Positions 1 to 7,702 of a stretch of 64,000 bases of DNA are shown in pieces. The notes beneath the pieces are model-generated. The model saw nothing but the letters and a program-made list of their open reading frames with translations, was not told the origin of the DNA and searched no databases. The stretch lies in assembly GCA_963829705.1 (NCBI GenBank), contig CAWHJN010000003.1, positions 372,001-436,000 of the forward strand. The letters are read 5' to 3'. Every line of letters starts with the position of its first letter. The first letter of the stretch is position 1. Made by a program: the position numbers and the translations under genes. The stretch is from CAWHJN01 sp963829705. Its GTDB lineage: Bacteria; Bacteroidota; Rhodothermia; Rhodothermales; BA12.

Positions 1-1
1 C

Positions 2-2356
2 TCGCCCACAGGCCAGCGGGCGCTGATGGAGGCGCGCGGCGAAGTCTTCACCGTGCCCGTCGAGCACGGCGACGCCCGCAACCTCACGCACTCGTCGGAC
101 GCCGCCGACCGCCGACCGCTGTGGTCGCCGAAGGGCGATCAGATCGCGTGGTTTTCGGACGCGGGCGGCGAGGGCTACGCGCTCTTCCTCGCCGGGCAGG
201 ACGGCCTGACGCCGCCCCGCCGCATCGCCATCGGCGAATCGAAACTGGCGTGGGAGCCCGCGTGGAGCCCCGACGGCAACCACATCGCCTTCGTGGACGA
301 CGACGTGCGCGTGCGCGTCGTGGAGCTGGCGTCGGGGCGCGTGCAGACGGTGGACGTGGGCGGCGTCAACATCGAGCGCGGCGGCATGGGCCTGTCGTGG
401 TCGCCCGACTCGCAGTGGCTCGTCTACACCAAGACGGCCCCCAACAACTTCCGCCGCGTCACCGTCTGGTCGATGGCGTCAGGCCAGACGCACGCCCTCA
501 CCGACCCCCTCGCCGACGCCTCCGCGCCCGCGTGGGACCGCGACGGGCGGCACCTCTACTTTCTCGCCTCCACCGATGTGGCGCTGGGCTCGGGCTGGGC
601 CAACACGAGCGCCATGCAGGCGCGCCCCGAGTACGCCGCCTACGTCATCGTGCTGCGCGCCACCGACCCGTCGCCCTTTCCGCCACGCAGCGACGAGGAG
701 CCGTTCGAAAAGGAAAACGAGGACGAAGGCGACGAGAAAAAAGACGCGCCGAAGGACGAAAAAACCGAGGCAGCCGACGAGAAAGACGGCGACAAGAAAG
801 AAAACGCCGTCACCGTCCAGATCGACCTCGACCGCATCGACCGGCGCGTGATCGCGCTGCCGATGCCGGAGGGTAACTACGCGATGACGCTCGCGGGGCC
901 GAAAGGCACCGTGTTTATCGGCGAGTACGCGCCGGGCGGCAACGGCATGACGCTGCACCACTTCTCGCTCGAAAAGCGCGAGGCGGCGGAGTTCATGACG
1001 GGCGTGAATCAGGCAACCGTTTCGGCGGACGGGCAGAAGATGCTGGTGCAGAGCAGCGGGTCGTGGCGCGTGGTGGGCACAGCCTCGCCTCCGGGAACGG
1101 GCGGCGAGCGCCTCGACCTGAACCTGCGCACCAAACTCGACCGACTGGCCGAGTGGAAACAGATGTTCGACGAGGCGTGGCGCTACGAGCGGGATTACTT
1201 CTACGACCCGAACATGCACGGGCGCGACTGGAACGAAGTCTACCAGCGCTACGCGCCGCTCGTGCCGTACGTCCGACACCGCACCGACCTCACGTATCTG
1301 CTCGATCAGGTCAACGGCGAGCTCTCCGTGGGCCACAGCTTCGTCTTCGGCGGCGACTATCCCGAGACGGAAAGCTCGCAGGTGGGCGTGCTGGGCGCGG
1401 ACCTCGAACGCGCCGACGGCGGCTGGCGCTTTGCGCGCATCTACACGTCCGAAAGCTGGAACCCCGACCTCGTCGCGCCGCTCGACCGGCCCGGCATGAA
1501 GGTCGAAGCCGGGCATTTCCTCGTCGGCGTCAACGGCGTCGCGCTGAGCGCGGACGACGATCCGTACCGCTTGCTCGACGGCACGGCGGGGCAGCAGACG
1601 ATCCTGCACGTCAACACGCGCCCGACGATGGACGGCGCGTGGACGGAAACCGTGCAGCCCGTCCGCAGCGAAAACGGCCTGCGGCAGCGCGCGTGGGTGG
1701 AAGACAACCGCCGCCGCGTGGACGAACTCTCGGGCGGCAAACTCGCCTACGTGTGGGTGCCCAACACGGGCGGGCCGGGCGTCGTCTCGTTCAACCGTTA
1801 CTACTTCGCGCAGCAGCACAAACAGGGCGCTGTCATCGACGAGCGCTTCAACGGCGGTGGTTTGCTGGACGATTACATGGTGGACCTGATGACGCGGCGC
1901 TTGCGGGCCGCCGTCACCAACGAAGTCCCCGGCGGCGCAGCGTTCCGGTTGCCCGCGGGCATCCTCGGGCCGAAGGTGCTGCTCATCAATGAACTGGCGG
2001 GCTCGGGCGGCGACTTTTTCCCGTGGGTGTTCCGGCAGCAGAACGCGGGACCGCTCATCGGCACGCGCACGTGGGGCGGGCTGGTGAAATCGTCCGTCCA
2101 CTACGCCCTCGTCGATGGCGGCGCGCTGACCTCGCCCGACAACGCTGTCTTCGACCCCATCAACAACGTCTGGATCGCCGAAAACCAGGGCATCCCGCCC
2201 GACATCGAGGTGCGGCAGACGGCGAAGGCCGTGGCCGAGGGCCGCGACCCGCAACTCGAACGCGGCGTGCAGGAGGCGCTGCGGCTGCTCGAACAGGAAG
2301 GCACGCCCACCGTCACTCCGCCGCCGTTCTCGACGCCAGCGGTGCGGAAACAGTAA
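2..2356 (+). CDS. Tricorn-like S41 protease (5' end outside window)
   Basis: The reading frame is open from base 2, so the N-terminus lies upstream; the first internal Met is at 26. The visible N-terminal part is a WD40/TolB-like beta-propeller, with repeated WSPDG-type motifs such as PLWSPKGDQIAWFSD and PAWSPDGNHIAFVDD. A Lys/Glu/Asp-rich low-complexity linker is encoded at about 705-805. The C-terminal half has a PDZ-like stretch and an S41 peptidase domain. GHSFVFGG (near 1330) resembles the tricorn His region, and NELAGSGGDFF (1988-2020) carries the likely nucleophile Ser at 2003-2005. GTRTWGGLV follows, as in tricorn core proteases. The archaeal enzyme degrades peptides downstream of the proteasome; bacterial homologues are often annotated as S41 peptidases and may be periplasmic. 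The signal peptide, if any, is not visible. The family is clear; substrate and location are inferred. Confidence 0.9.
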   Translation, partial: SPTGQRALMEARGEVFTVPVEHGDARNLTHSSDAADRRPLWSPKGDQIAWFSDAGGEGYALFLAGQDGLTPPRRIAIGESKLAWEPAWSPDGNHIAFVDDDVRVRVVELASGRVQTVDVGGVNIERGGMGLSWSPDSQWLVYTKTAPNNFRRVTVWSMASGQTHALTDPLADASAPAWDRDGRHLYFLASTDVALGSGWANTSAMQARPEYAAYVIVLRATDPSPFPPRSDEEPFEKENEDEGDEKKDAPKDEKTEAADEKDGDKKENAVTVQIDLDRIDRRVIALPMPEGNYAMTLAGPKGTVFIGEYAPGGNGMTLHHFSLEKREAAEFMTGVNQATVSADGQKMLVQSSGSWRVVGTASPPGTGGERLDLNLRTKLDRLAEWKQMFDEAWRYERDYFYDPNMHGRDWNEVYQRYAPLVPYVRHRTDLTYLLDQVNGELSVGHSFVFGGDYPETESSQVGVLGADLERADGGWRFARIYTSESWNPDLVAPLDRPGMKVEAGHFLVGVNGVALSADDDPYRLLDGTAGQQTILHVNTRPTMDGAWTETVQPVRSENGLRQRAWVEDNRRRVDELSGGKLAYVWVPNTGGPGVVSFNRYYFAQQHKQGAVIDERFNGGGLLDDYMVDLMTRRLRAAVTNEVPGGAAFRLPAGILGPKVLLINELAGSGGDFFPWVFRQQNAGPLIGTRTWGGLVKSSVHYALVDGGALTSPDNAVFDPINNVWIAENQGIPPDIEVRQTAKAVAEGRDPQLERGVQEALRLLEQEGTPTVTPPPFSTPAVRKQ

Positions 2357-2456
2357 GGGACACCTCCGCCGGGGCGGGATTCATTCCGCCTCCACCTCGT
2401 ATTTCTGACCCCGCGCTCCTACTCGGCCTGCGACACGCGCCACTCGACACTCTCCC

Positions 2457-2852
2457 ATGCTCACCCGCCAGCAATACTCCACCAACACGCCGTGGGAGCC
2501 TGTCGTCGGGTACAGCCGTGCCGTGCGCGTGGGGCCGCACGTCTACGTCACCGGCACGACGGCCACGGACGCGGAGGGAACGGTCATTGACGGCGACGCC
2601 TACGCGCAGGCGGTGCAGGCACTCACCAACGTCCGGCAGGCGCTCGAGGCGCTGGGCGCGTCGGTCGAGGACGTGGTGCGGACGCGCATGTACGTCGTCG
2701 ACATCGCCCGTGACTGGGAGGCCGTCGGCAGGGCGCACGGCGAGGTGTTCGGATTGATCCGCCCCGCCACGACGATGGTGGAAGTCCGCGCCCTCATCGA
2801 CCCGAAAATGCTGGTCGAGATCGAGGCGGAGGCAGTTGTGGGTGAAGAGTAA
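2457..2852 (+). CDS. RidA/YjgF family protein
   Basis: The 131-residue product has the length and pattern of the RidA (YjgF/YER057c/UK114) family, small trimeric enzymes that hydrolyse reactive enamine/imine intermediates. Visible family features are VYVTGTTATD near the N-terminus, the central VEDVVRTRMYVVDI stretch with the substrate-carboxylate-binding Arg region, and the C-terminal block ATTMVEVRALIDPKMLVEIE. The start ATG at 2457 directly precedes MLTRQQYS. It lies 100 bp after the protease gene and 80 bp before trkH on the same strand, with no obvious functional link. It could belong to a RidA subgroup with a different substrate. Confidence 0.9.
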   Translation: MLTRQQYSTNTPWEPVVGYSRAVRVGPHVYVTGTTATDAEGTVIDGDAYAQAVQALTNVRQALEALGASVEDVVRTRMYVVDIARDWEAVGRAHGEVFGLIRPATTMVEVRALIDPKMLVEIEAEAVVGEE

Positions 2853-2884
2853 AGGGTGAAGGGAGGGAAAGGGAGCCGCGTGAA

Positions 2885-2892
2885 TACCTTTG
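2885..2892 (+). promoter_or_regulatory. Bacteroidota -7 box upstream of trkH
   Basis: TACCTTTG matches the TAnnTTTG -7 consensus of Bacteroidota housekeeping promoters and lies 40 bp before the trkH ATG. I see no TTG -33 element at the usual spacing, so this is a single-box match. Confidence 0.45.
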
Positions 2893-2932
2893 CAGACCCG
2901 TCGCCAATTACCAGTCCCCCTTCGCCCGATCC

Positions 2933-4447
2933 ATGATTCTCAATCTCAAGGCCGTCGTCGGGGTGCTGGGGGCGCTCGTGTTTTTTCTGGGCGTGACGCT
3001 GCTCGCGCCCATGCTGGTGGCGCTGGGCTACGGCGAGGCCGCGTGGTGGAGCTTCGGAGCGACGGCGCTCGCGTCGCTGGTGGTCGGGGGCGGCGCGTAC
3101 TGGGTGTGGGGGCGCAATGCATCGGAGGGGCTGCGCGTGCGCGAAGGCTTCGCCATCGTGGCGCTGGCGTGGCTGGTGCTGTCGCTCGTCGGCGCGCTGC
3201 CGTTCGTGCTGGGCGGCGTGCTCGGCTCGTACACCGACGCCTTTTTCGAGACGATGAGCGGCTTCACCACCACCGGCGCGACCATCCTCGGCGGGGCCGC
3301 CACGCCCGCCATCGAGGACGTGCCCGGCAGTTTTCTGTTCTGGCGCAGCCTCACGCACTGGCTGGGCGGCATGGGCATCATCGTGCTCACACTCGCCATC
3401 CTGCCCATCCTCGGCGTGGGCGGGATGCAGCTCTTCAAAGCCGAGGTGCCCGGCCCGAGCGCCGACAAGCTGACGCCGCGCGTGCGCGAAACGGCCCGGC
3501 GGCTGTGGCTCATCTACGTCGGCCTGACGGTGGCGCAGGTGCTGCTGCTCTTGCCCGCGATGAACCTCTTCGACGCCGTCAACCACGCCTTCGCGACGAT
3601 GGCGACGGGCGGCTTCTCGACGAAAAACAACTCCGTGGGGCAGTTCGGGTCGGCGTACGTGGACTGGGTGGTGTCGGCCTTCATGTTCATGGCGGGGATG
3701 AACTTCGCCCTCCATTACAAGCTGCTGCATCCCGGTCGGGAGCGGGTGTTCGAGGACACCGAGTTCCGCGTCTACACCGCCATCGTCGTCGGGGCGGCGC
3801 TCGTGATCGTGCTGGGCACGTGGCAGCCCGTGGTGCAGCTGCTCGGCAGCACGCTGGGCATCGGGGCGACGTTCGAGGGCTACCCGTCGTTCATGCAGGC
3901 GCTGCGCTACGGCGTGTTCCAGTCGCTCACGATCACCACCACGACGGGCTTCGCCACGGCGGATTACGAGGTGTGGACGCCGCTGGCGCAGAGCATGATC
4001 TTCGCGTTGTTCTTCGTGGGCGGCATGGCTGGCTCGACGGGCGGCGGCGTCAAGGTCGTCCGCGTCATCCTGATGCTCAAGAACTCGTTCAAGGAAGTCA
4101 ACCAGCTCGTCCACCCGAAAGCGGTGATTCCGGTGCGGCTGGGCGGGCGCGTGGTGCCGCAGGAGGTGATGCGAAACGTGCTCTCGTTCATGGTGCTCTA
4201 CGTCGGCCTCATCGGCGTGGGGACGATCCTGATGATGGCCTTCGGGCTGGACCTCGTGAGCGCCTTCAGCGCGACGTTCTCCTCGGTTGGCAACGTGGGC
4301 CCGGCCTTCGGGACGTTCGGACCGTCGGAGAACTACGCCTCGATCCCTGCCGTCGGCAAGTGGATCCTGAGCCTGCTCATGATGGCGGGCCGCCTGGAGA
4401 TCTTCACCGTCCTCATCCTCTTCGTCCCCACGTTCTGGCAGCGGTAG
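2933..4447 (+). CDS. trkH: TrkH/KtrB-type potassium uptake channel subunit
   Basis: A 504-residue polytopic inner-membrane protein of the superfamily of K+ transporters. The four pore-loop filter glycines are visible: FTTTGAT (Gly115), TMATGGFS (Gly226 or Gly227), TTTTGFAT (Gly339) and SVGNVGPAF (Gly453). The motif SLTHWLGGMGIIVL after the first filter is typical of TrkH. The length fits TrkH (about 480-510) better than KtrB. The channel moves K+ with a cytoplasmic TrkA/KtrA-type RCK regulator, which is not encoded in this window. A TACCTTTG box lies upstream and a repeat follows the stop codon. The exact cation preference is inferred from the family. Confidence 0.93.
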   Translation: MILNLKAVVGVLGALVFFLGVTLLAPMLVALGYGEAAWWSFGATALASLVVGGGAYWVWGRNASEGLRVREGFAIVALAWLVLSLVGALPFVLGGVLGSYTDAFFETMSGFTTTGATILGGAATPAIEDVPGSFLFWRSLTHWLGGMGIIVLTLAILPILGVGGMQLFKAEVPGPSADKLTPRVRETARRLWLIYVGLTVAQVLLLLPAMNLFDAVNHAFATMATGGFSTKNNSVGQFGSAYVDWVVSAFMFMAGMNFALHYKLLHPGRERVFEDTEFRVYTAIVVGAALVIVLGTWQPVVQLLGSTLGIGATFEGYPSFMQALRYGVFQSLTITTTTGFATADYEVWTPLAQSMIFALFFVGGMAGSTGGGVKVVRVILMLKNSFKEVNQLVHPKAVIPVRLGGRVVPQEVMRNVLSFMVLYVGLIGVGTILMMAFGLDLVSAFSATFSSVGNVGPAFGTFGPSENYASIPAVGKWILSLLMMAGRLEIFTVLILFVPTFWQR

Positions 4448-4470
4448 GGGAAGGTCGGAAGTTGGAGGTC

Positions 4471-4500
4471 GAATTTCCTTCGGGCCGCTTCGTGTTCGGA
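4471..4500 (+). repeat. 30-nt dispersed repeat, copy 1
   Basis: By direct comparison this block matches 55646-55675 at 25 of 30 positions, with the shared core ATTTCCTTCGGG. Both copies start just after a stop codon, here 24 nt after trkH. Function unknown; it may be a terminator-associated or REP-like element. Confidence 0.5.
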
Positions 4501-4514
4501 GGTTCAACCGCGGT

Positions 4515-4640
4515 GTAGGGACGTGATGAATCGCGCCCTGCGTGGAACTAGTATGCAGCGTAGGGACATGCCCCGGCACGTCTGCGCGGGTTGCGGACTG
4601 GATGGAGTCGTAGGGGCGCGGCGTCATGCGGCCTGCCCCG
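4515..4640. repeat. Cluster of GTAGGG-headed palindromic units
   Basis: Three units start with GTAGGG at about 4515, 4559 and 4610. The first folds as a hairpin: GTAGGG pairs with CCCTGC, an A bulges, then CGTGAT pairs with ATCGCG around a 2-nt loop. The third runs from GTAGGGGCGCGGC to GCCTGCCCC. They resemble the hairpin at 32069-32096 (GTAGGGGTG/CACCCCTAC). REP-like intergenic repeats are the likeliest identity. Confidence 0.5.
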
Positions 4641-4740
4641 CATCGTCTGCTCTGCCTTGCGAGGCGGAGCCGCCACCGAAGGAATCAGGAGCCAGCGCAA
4701 TGCTCAGGCAAGCATTTGCGACGCTCAGGACAGCGGAAAT

Positions 4741-4760
4741 GCAACGGAAAGGCTACCCTG
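4741..4760 (+). promoter_or_regulatory. 20-nt motif shared upstream of both giant-gene loci, copy 1
   Basis: GCAACGGAAAGGCTACCCTG matches 16105-16124 at 18 of 20 positions. Here it sits 40 bp before the response-regulator start. TACCCTG loosely resembles a -7 box but lacks the TTTG core. It could be a promoter, an operator or a remnant of the duplication that made the two giant genes. Confidence 0.35.
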
Positions 4761-4800
4761 GTGACGGTGCTTCTTCCCCGCTCACCTGCGCCCCGGCCTC

Positions 4801-5178
4801 ATGGATTTCCCCTATCGCATCCTCGTCGTGGACGACGATCCGGACATGCGGGCCTACCTGCGGCTGTGCCTCGCCGCGCACTACGGCCTGAGCACCGTCA
4901 TCGACGACGCTGCCGACGGCCTCGACGCGCTCGACGTGGCGCGCGCACATGCGCCCGACCTCATCATCACCGACCTCGCGATGCCACGCCTCGACGGCCA
5001 CGGGCTGTGCCGCGCCGTGCGCGCCGACGCGCAACTCCGCACCACGCCCATCCTGCTCATCAGCGGGGCCGAGCGGGGCCCGGTGGGACCGGTGGAGGGC
5101 GAGGCGGACGCCTTTCTGTCCAAGCCCTTCAACGCGCAGACGCTCACCCGGCAGCTCCAGCCGCTGCTGCACCGATAG
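4801..5178 (+). CDS. Single-domain CheY-like response regulator
   Basis: The 125-residue product is one receiver domain with no output domain. The acidic pocket is Asp11-Asp12-Asp13 (ILVVDDDPDMR), the phospho-acceptor is Asp58 (DLIITDLAMPRLDG), with Ser88 (LLISGAE) and the invariant Lys108 (FLSKPFN). Such stand-alone receivers relay phosphate or bind a partner protein. The gene ends 28 bp before the first giant surface-protein gene on the same strand, so the two may be co-transcribed. No histidine kinase is present nearby. Family assignment is firm; pathway unknown. Confidence 0.92.
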   Translation: MDFPYRILVVDDDPDMRAYLRLCLAAHYGLSTVIDDAADGLDALDVARAHAPDLIITDLAMPRLDGHGLCRAVRADAQLRTTPILLISGAERGPVGPVEGEADAFLSKPFNAQTLTRQLQPLLHR

Positions 5179-5206
5179 ACCCTCTCGCCGTCCACTCCCC
5201 CCGACC

Positions 5207-7702
5207 ATGAAGGCCTCCTCCACTTCGCACGCCCCGGCCCACAGGCAAGCCTCGCTGCGCGCCGCCCTGTTCGCGCTCTGCACGCTGTTCGTGCCCCTCG
5301 GGGCGCTGGCACAGACGGTATCGACCACGCACGAGGAACGCGTGGACGTGGCGTGGCCCACCGCGTGGACGACCGACCGCACGCTGTCGGTACACGTCTT
5401 CCGGCGCGCACTTGCCGATGCGGAAGCCCCGAACGGGACGCGGGGGGACCTGGTGATGATCGAGGCCACCGACAAGGGCACGTGGGCCGACCGCTCGGGC
5501 GTGCCGATGCAGCGCTACGAATACTGCGCCGTGCTCAAAAACCCGGCGGGAGCCGAACAGAACGATTTCTGCGCCGAGGGACAGCGCGTCATTCGCCCGA
5601 TCCGGGATGTGGAAACCGGCTTCGCGCAGCCCATCGCAGCGGCGGTGCAGTTGAACTGGCGCAACACGTCCGCGCTGCCGGGCCGCACGACGCGCATCTA
5701 CCGCAGCGCGCTGCCCGATGGCACACTCGCCTCGGCGGTGTTCACGGCAGACAGCCTCCTCGTCGAGGACCTATCGGCGGCGACGACGTCGTATCGCGAC
5801 ACGTCGGCCACGCCGGGCCTGACCTACGCCTACGCCCTCGCTACGGTCGTCCAGGGCGTCGAGAGCGAGCGGATGGTGGAGAGAGGGCAGCGGGCCGTCG
5901 TCCCGAATCCCACGAGCCTGGTGGCGAGCGACGGCACCGACCCCGCCGCCGTGCGCCTCGCGTGGACGCTCGGTGAGGCATTCGCCCTGACGCGCTTCGA
6001 GATCTCCCGCGACCTCGCCGACGGCAACCCCGGTGTCGTGCTCGGCAGCGTCGCCGCTACCGACCTGACGGCGGGCGCGGCGTACAGCTTCACAGATGCG
6101 ACGGCAGACCCCACCGTGTACTACCAGTACTGCGTCACCGCTGTCATGGCCGACGGCACGGCGTCGGAGCCCACCTGCGACGTGGGCAGCCGGACCGGGC
6201 TGACACCGCCCACCGCCGTCGATGCCACGCAGTATGTGTGGGACGACCGCGTCGAGGTGACGTGGGCCTACGACGGCACCACCGCCGATGGCTTCGCCAT
6301 CTTGCGTGCGTGCCTCAATTCCCCCACCGGCGATGTATGCCCACCCGGCCCGCCCGTGTTCGCAGAGGTGGGCCGCGTGGCAAAAGGTCAGCGGACGTAT
6401 GCCGACCAGACCGCGATCCAGGGCGTCATTTACGGCTACCAGGTCGTTGCGTTTTCCAACCTGGGCGGCGTCTCCGCCATCGGAAACGCCCAGACTGCCG
6501 ACGGCGTCCGCGCCTATGTGCTGGCCCCAACGACGGTCGCCGCGAGCGACGGCACGCTGGAGGACGGCGTGTCCGTGACGTGGCAGAACCCGGCCACGAC
6601 GGCGCTCGTCTTCAACGTCACCCGCGACGGCACCGTCATCGGCGTCGTCTCGGCCGACAAGCTCTCGCTCGTCGACTCCGACATCGCCTCCGACCAGCCA
6701 CACAATTACTGCGTGGCGACGCTGACCATTCCCGAGAACCTGTCGGCTGCCGCCGCTGCGGCGCTGCGGGCCGACGTGCAGGCCGCGATGGGTCGGTATG
6801 GGTCGACGGACGGCCTGCTCCTGGGCACATCCACCCAGGCCGACCGCGACCGCCTCGCCTCCGAGGTCGAACGCCTGATCGCCTCCACCCAGCGTAGCGC
6901 GCCGTCCGGCCAGGAAACCGCGCAGGCAGCTGGGCCGCCCGAGGTGTCCGCGCCCGTCTGCGACGACGGCTTCCGCTCGCTGCGCCCGCCCACGGCCGTG
7001 GCCGCAACGGATGCCGCCGACGGCGACGACGAGCGCTTTACGCGCATTACCTGGCAGGATGCCTCGCAGGTCGAGAGCGGCTACCGCCTCTACCGCCGGG
7101 AGCTATTCGACACCACGACCCCGCCCACGCTCATCGCGCGCACTGGCCCCAACCGCGTGCAGGCCCTCGATACGACGGCGGCACCGGGGGAGCGCTATCT
7201 GTACATCGTGCGCGCCTACGACGACCTCGGCCCCACGCAGACCGACGCGCTGGGCACCTGGGGCGGGCAGTCGCGCATCACCGACACGAACGACGTACCC
7301 CTCGACGGCCCGACCGACGAAGGCCGCCGCGAACTCAAGGCCGCCACGAATGTGCGCGCGACCGACGGACGCTACGAGGATCAGGTGGAGATCACGTGGA
7401 ACGACAACTCGGCCGTCGTGAGCCGGGCGGGCTACCACGTCTACCGCTGGCCCGCGTCGGAGGGGATGACGCAGCCGCAGAACGCTGCGCTCGTGTGCAC
7501 CACCGACCACCGCGCCACCTCGTGCATCGACACGCAGTTTGGCGCTGCGGACTACGGCGTCGTTTACACCTACCGCGTCGCGGCGTTTGATGCGTACGGC
7601 GAAGCCCTTCCCGCGCAGGGCGGGGCCGACCGCGACGCGGGCGGCACGGTGATCCTCCCCCCGCCGACCTCAACGCCTCCATCGGCTACGCCGACCAGGT
7701 GA
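5207..7702 (+). CDS. Giant protein 1, segment A: signal peptide and Fn3-like repeats
   Basis: Start ATG at 5207, 28 bp after the response regulator; the frame is open further upstream, but this Met begins a classical signal peptide with hydrophobic core LFALCTLFVPLGALA. Then come fibronectin-III-like repeats of about 90 residues, each with a strand-turn pattern such as ASDGTLEDGVSVTWQNP and closing with YCV...C-(D/A)-x-G-x-R. Examples are YEYCAVLKN/FCAEGQR, YQYCVTAVM/TCDVGSR and HNYCVATLT/VCDDGFR. The third pair is separated by an Ala-rich, probably helical insertion of about 70 residues (around 6730-6950). Real coding sequence ends in the C6 run at 7657-7662; the last residues to the TGA at 7700-7702 are out of frame. 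Confidence 0.8.
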   Translation: MKASSTSHAPAHRQASLRAALFALCTLFVPLGALAQTVSTTHEERVDVAWPTAWTTDRTLSVHVFRRALADAEAPNGTRGDLVMIEATDKGTWADRSGVPMQRYEYCAVLKNPAGAEQNDFCAEGQRVIRPIRDVETGFAQPIAAAVQLNWRNTSALPGRTTRIYRSALPDGTLASAVFTADSLLVEDLSAATTSYRDTSATPGLTYAYALATVVQGVESERMVERGQRAVVPNPTSLVASDGTDPAAVRLAWTLGEAFALTRFEISRDLADGNPGVVLGSVAATDLTAGAAYSFTDATADPTVYYQYCVTAVMADGTASEPTCDVGSRTGLTPPTAVDATQYVWDDRVEVTWAYDGTTADGFAILRACLNSPTGDVCPPGPPVFAEVGRVAKGQRTYADQTAIQGVIYGYQVVAFSNLGGVSAIGNAQTADGVRAYVLAPTTVAASDGTLEDGVSVTWQNPATTALVFNVTRDGTVIGVVSADKLSLVDSDIASDQPHNYCVATLTIPENLSAAAAAALRADVQAAMGRYGSTDGLLLGTSTQADRDRLASEVERLIASTQRSAPSGQETAQAAGPPEVSAPVCDDGFRSLRPPTAVAATDAADGDDERFTRITWQDASQVESGYRLYRRELFDTTTPPTLIARTGPNRVQALDTTAAPGERYLYIVRAYDDLGPTQTDALGTWGGQSRITDTNDVPLDGPTDEGRRELKAATNVRATDGRYEDQVEITWNDNSAVVSRAGYHVYRWPASEGMTQPQNAALVCTTDHRATSCIDTQFGAADYGVVYTYRVAAFDAYGEALPAQGGADRDAGGTVILPPPTSTPPSATPTR

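Larger units (their letters stand above)
4448..4800. other. Intergenic region with repeats, no credible gene
   Basis: These 353 bases between trkH and the response regulator hold a 30-nt repeat shared with the atpD 3' flank, three GTAGGG-headed palindromic units and a 20-nt motif shared with the region upstream of the second giant gene. ORFs crossing it have no recognisable protein signal and run into the response regulator out of frame. Confidence 0.6.

Noticed and set aside
2600..4627. 675-residue minus-strand frame opposite RidA and trkH
   Set aside because: His/Arg/Glu-rich shadow; the plus strand encodes RidA and TrkH.
4523..4891. 122-residue ORF in the trkH-response regulator gap
   Set aside because: It runs through palindromic repeats and into the response regulator in another frame; no protein signal.
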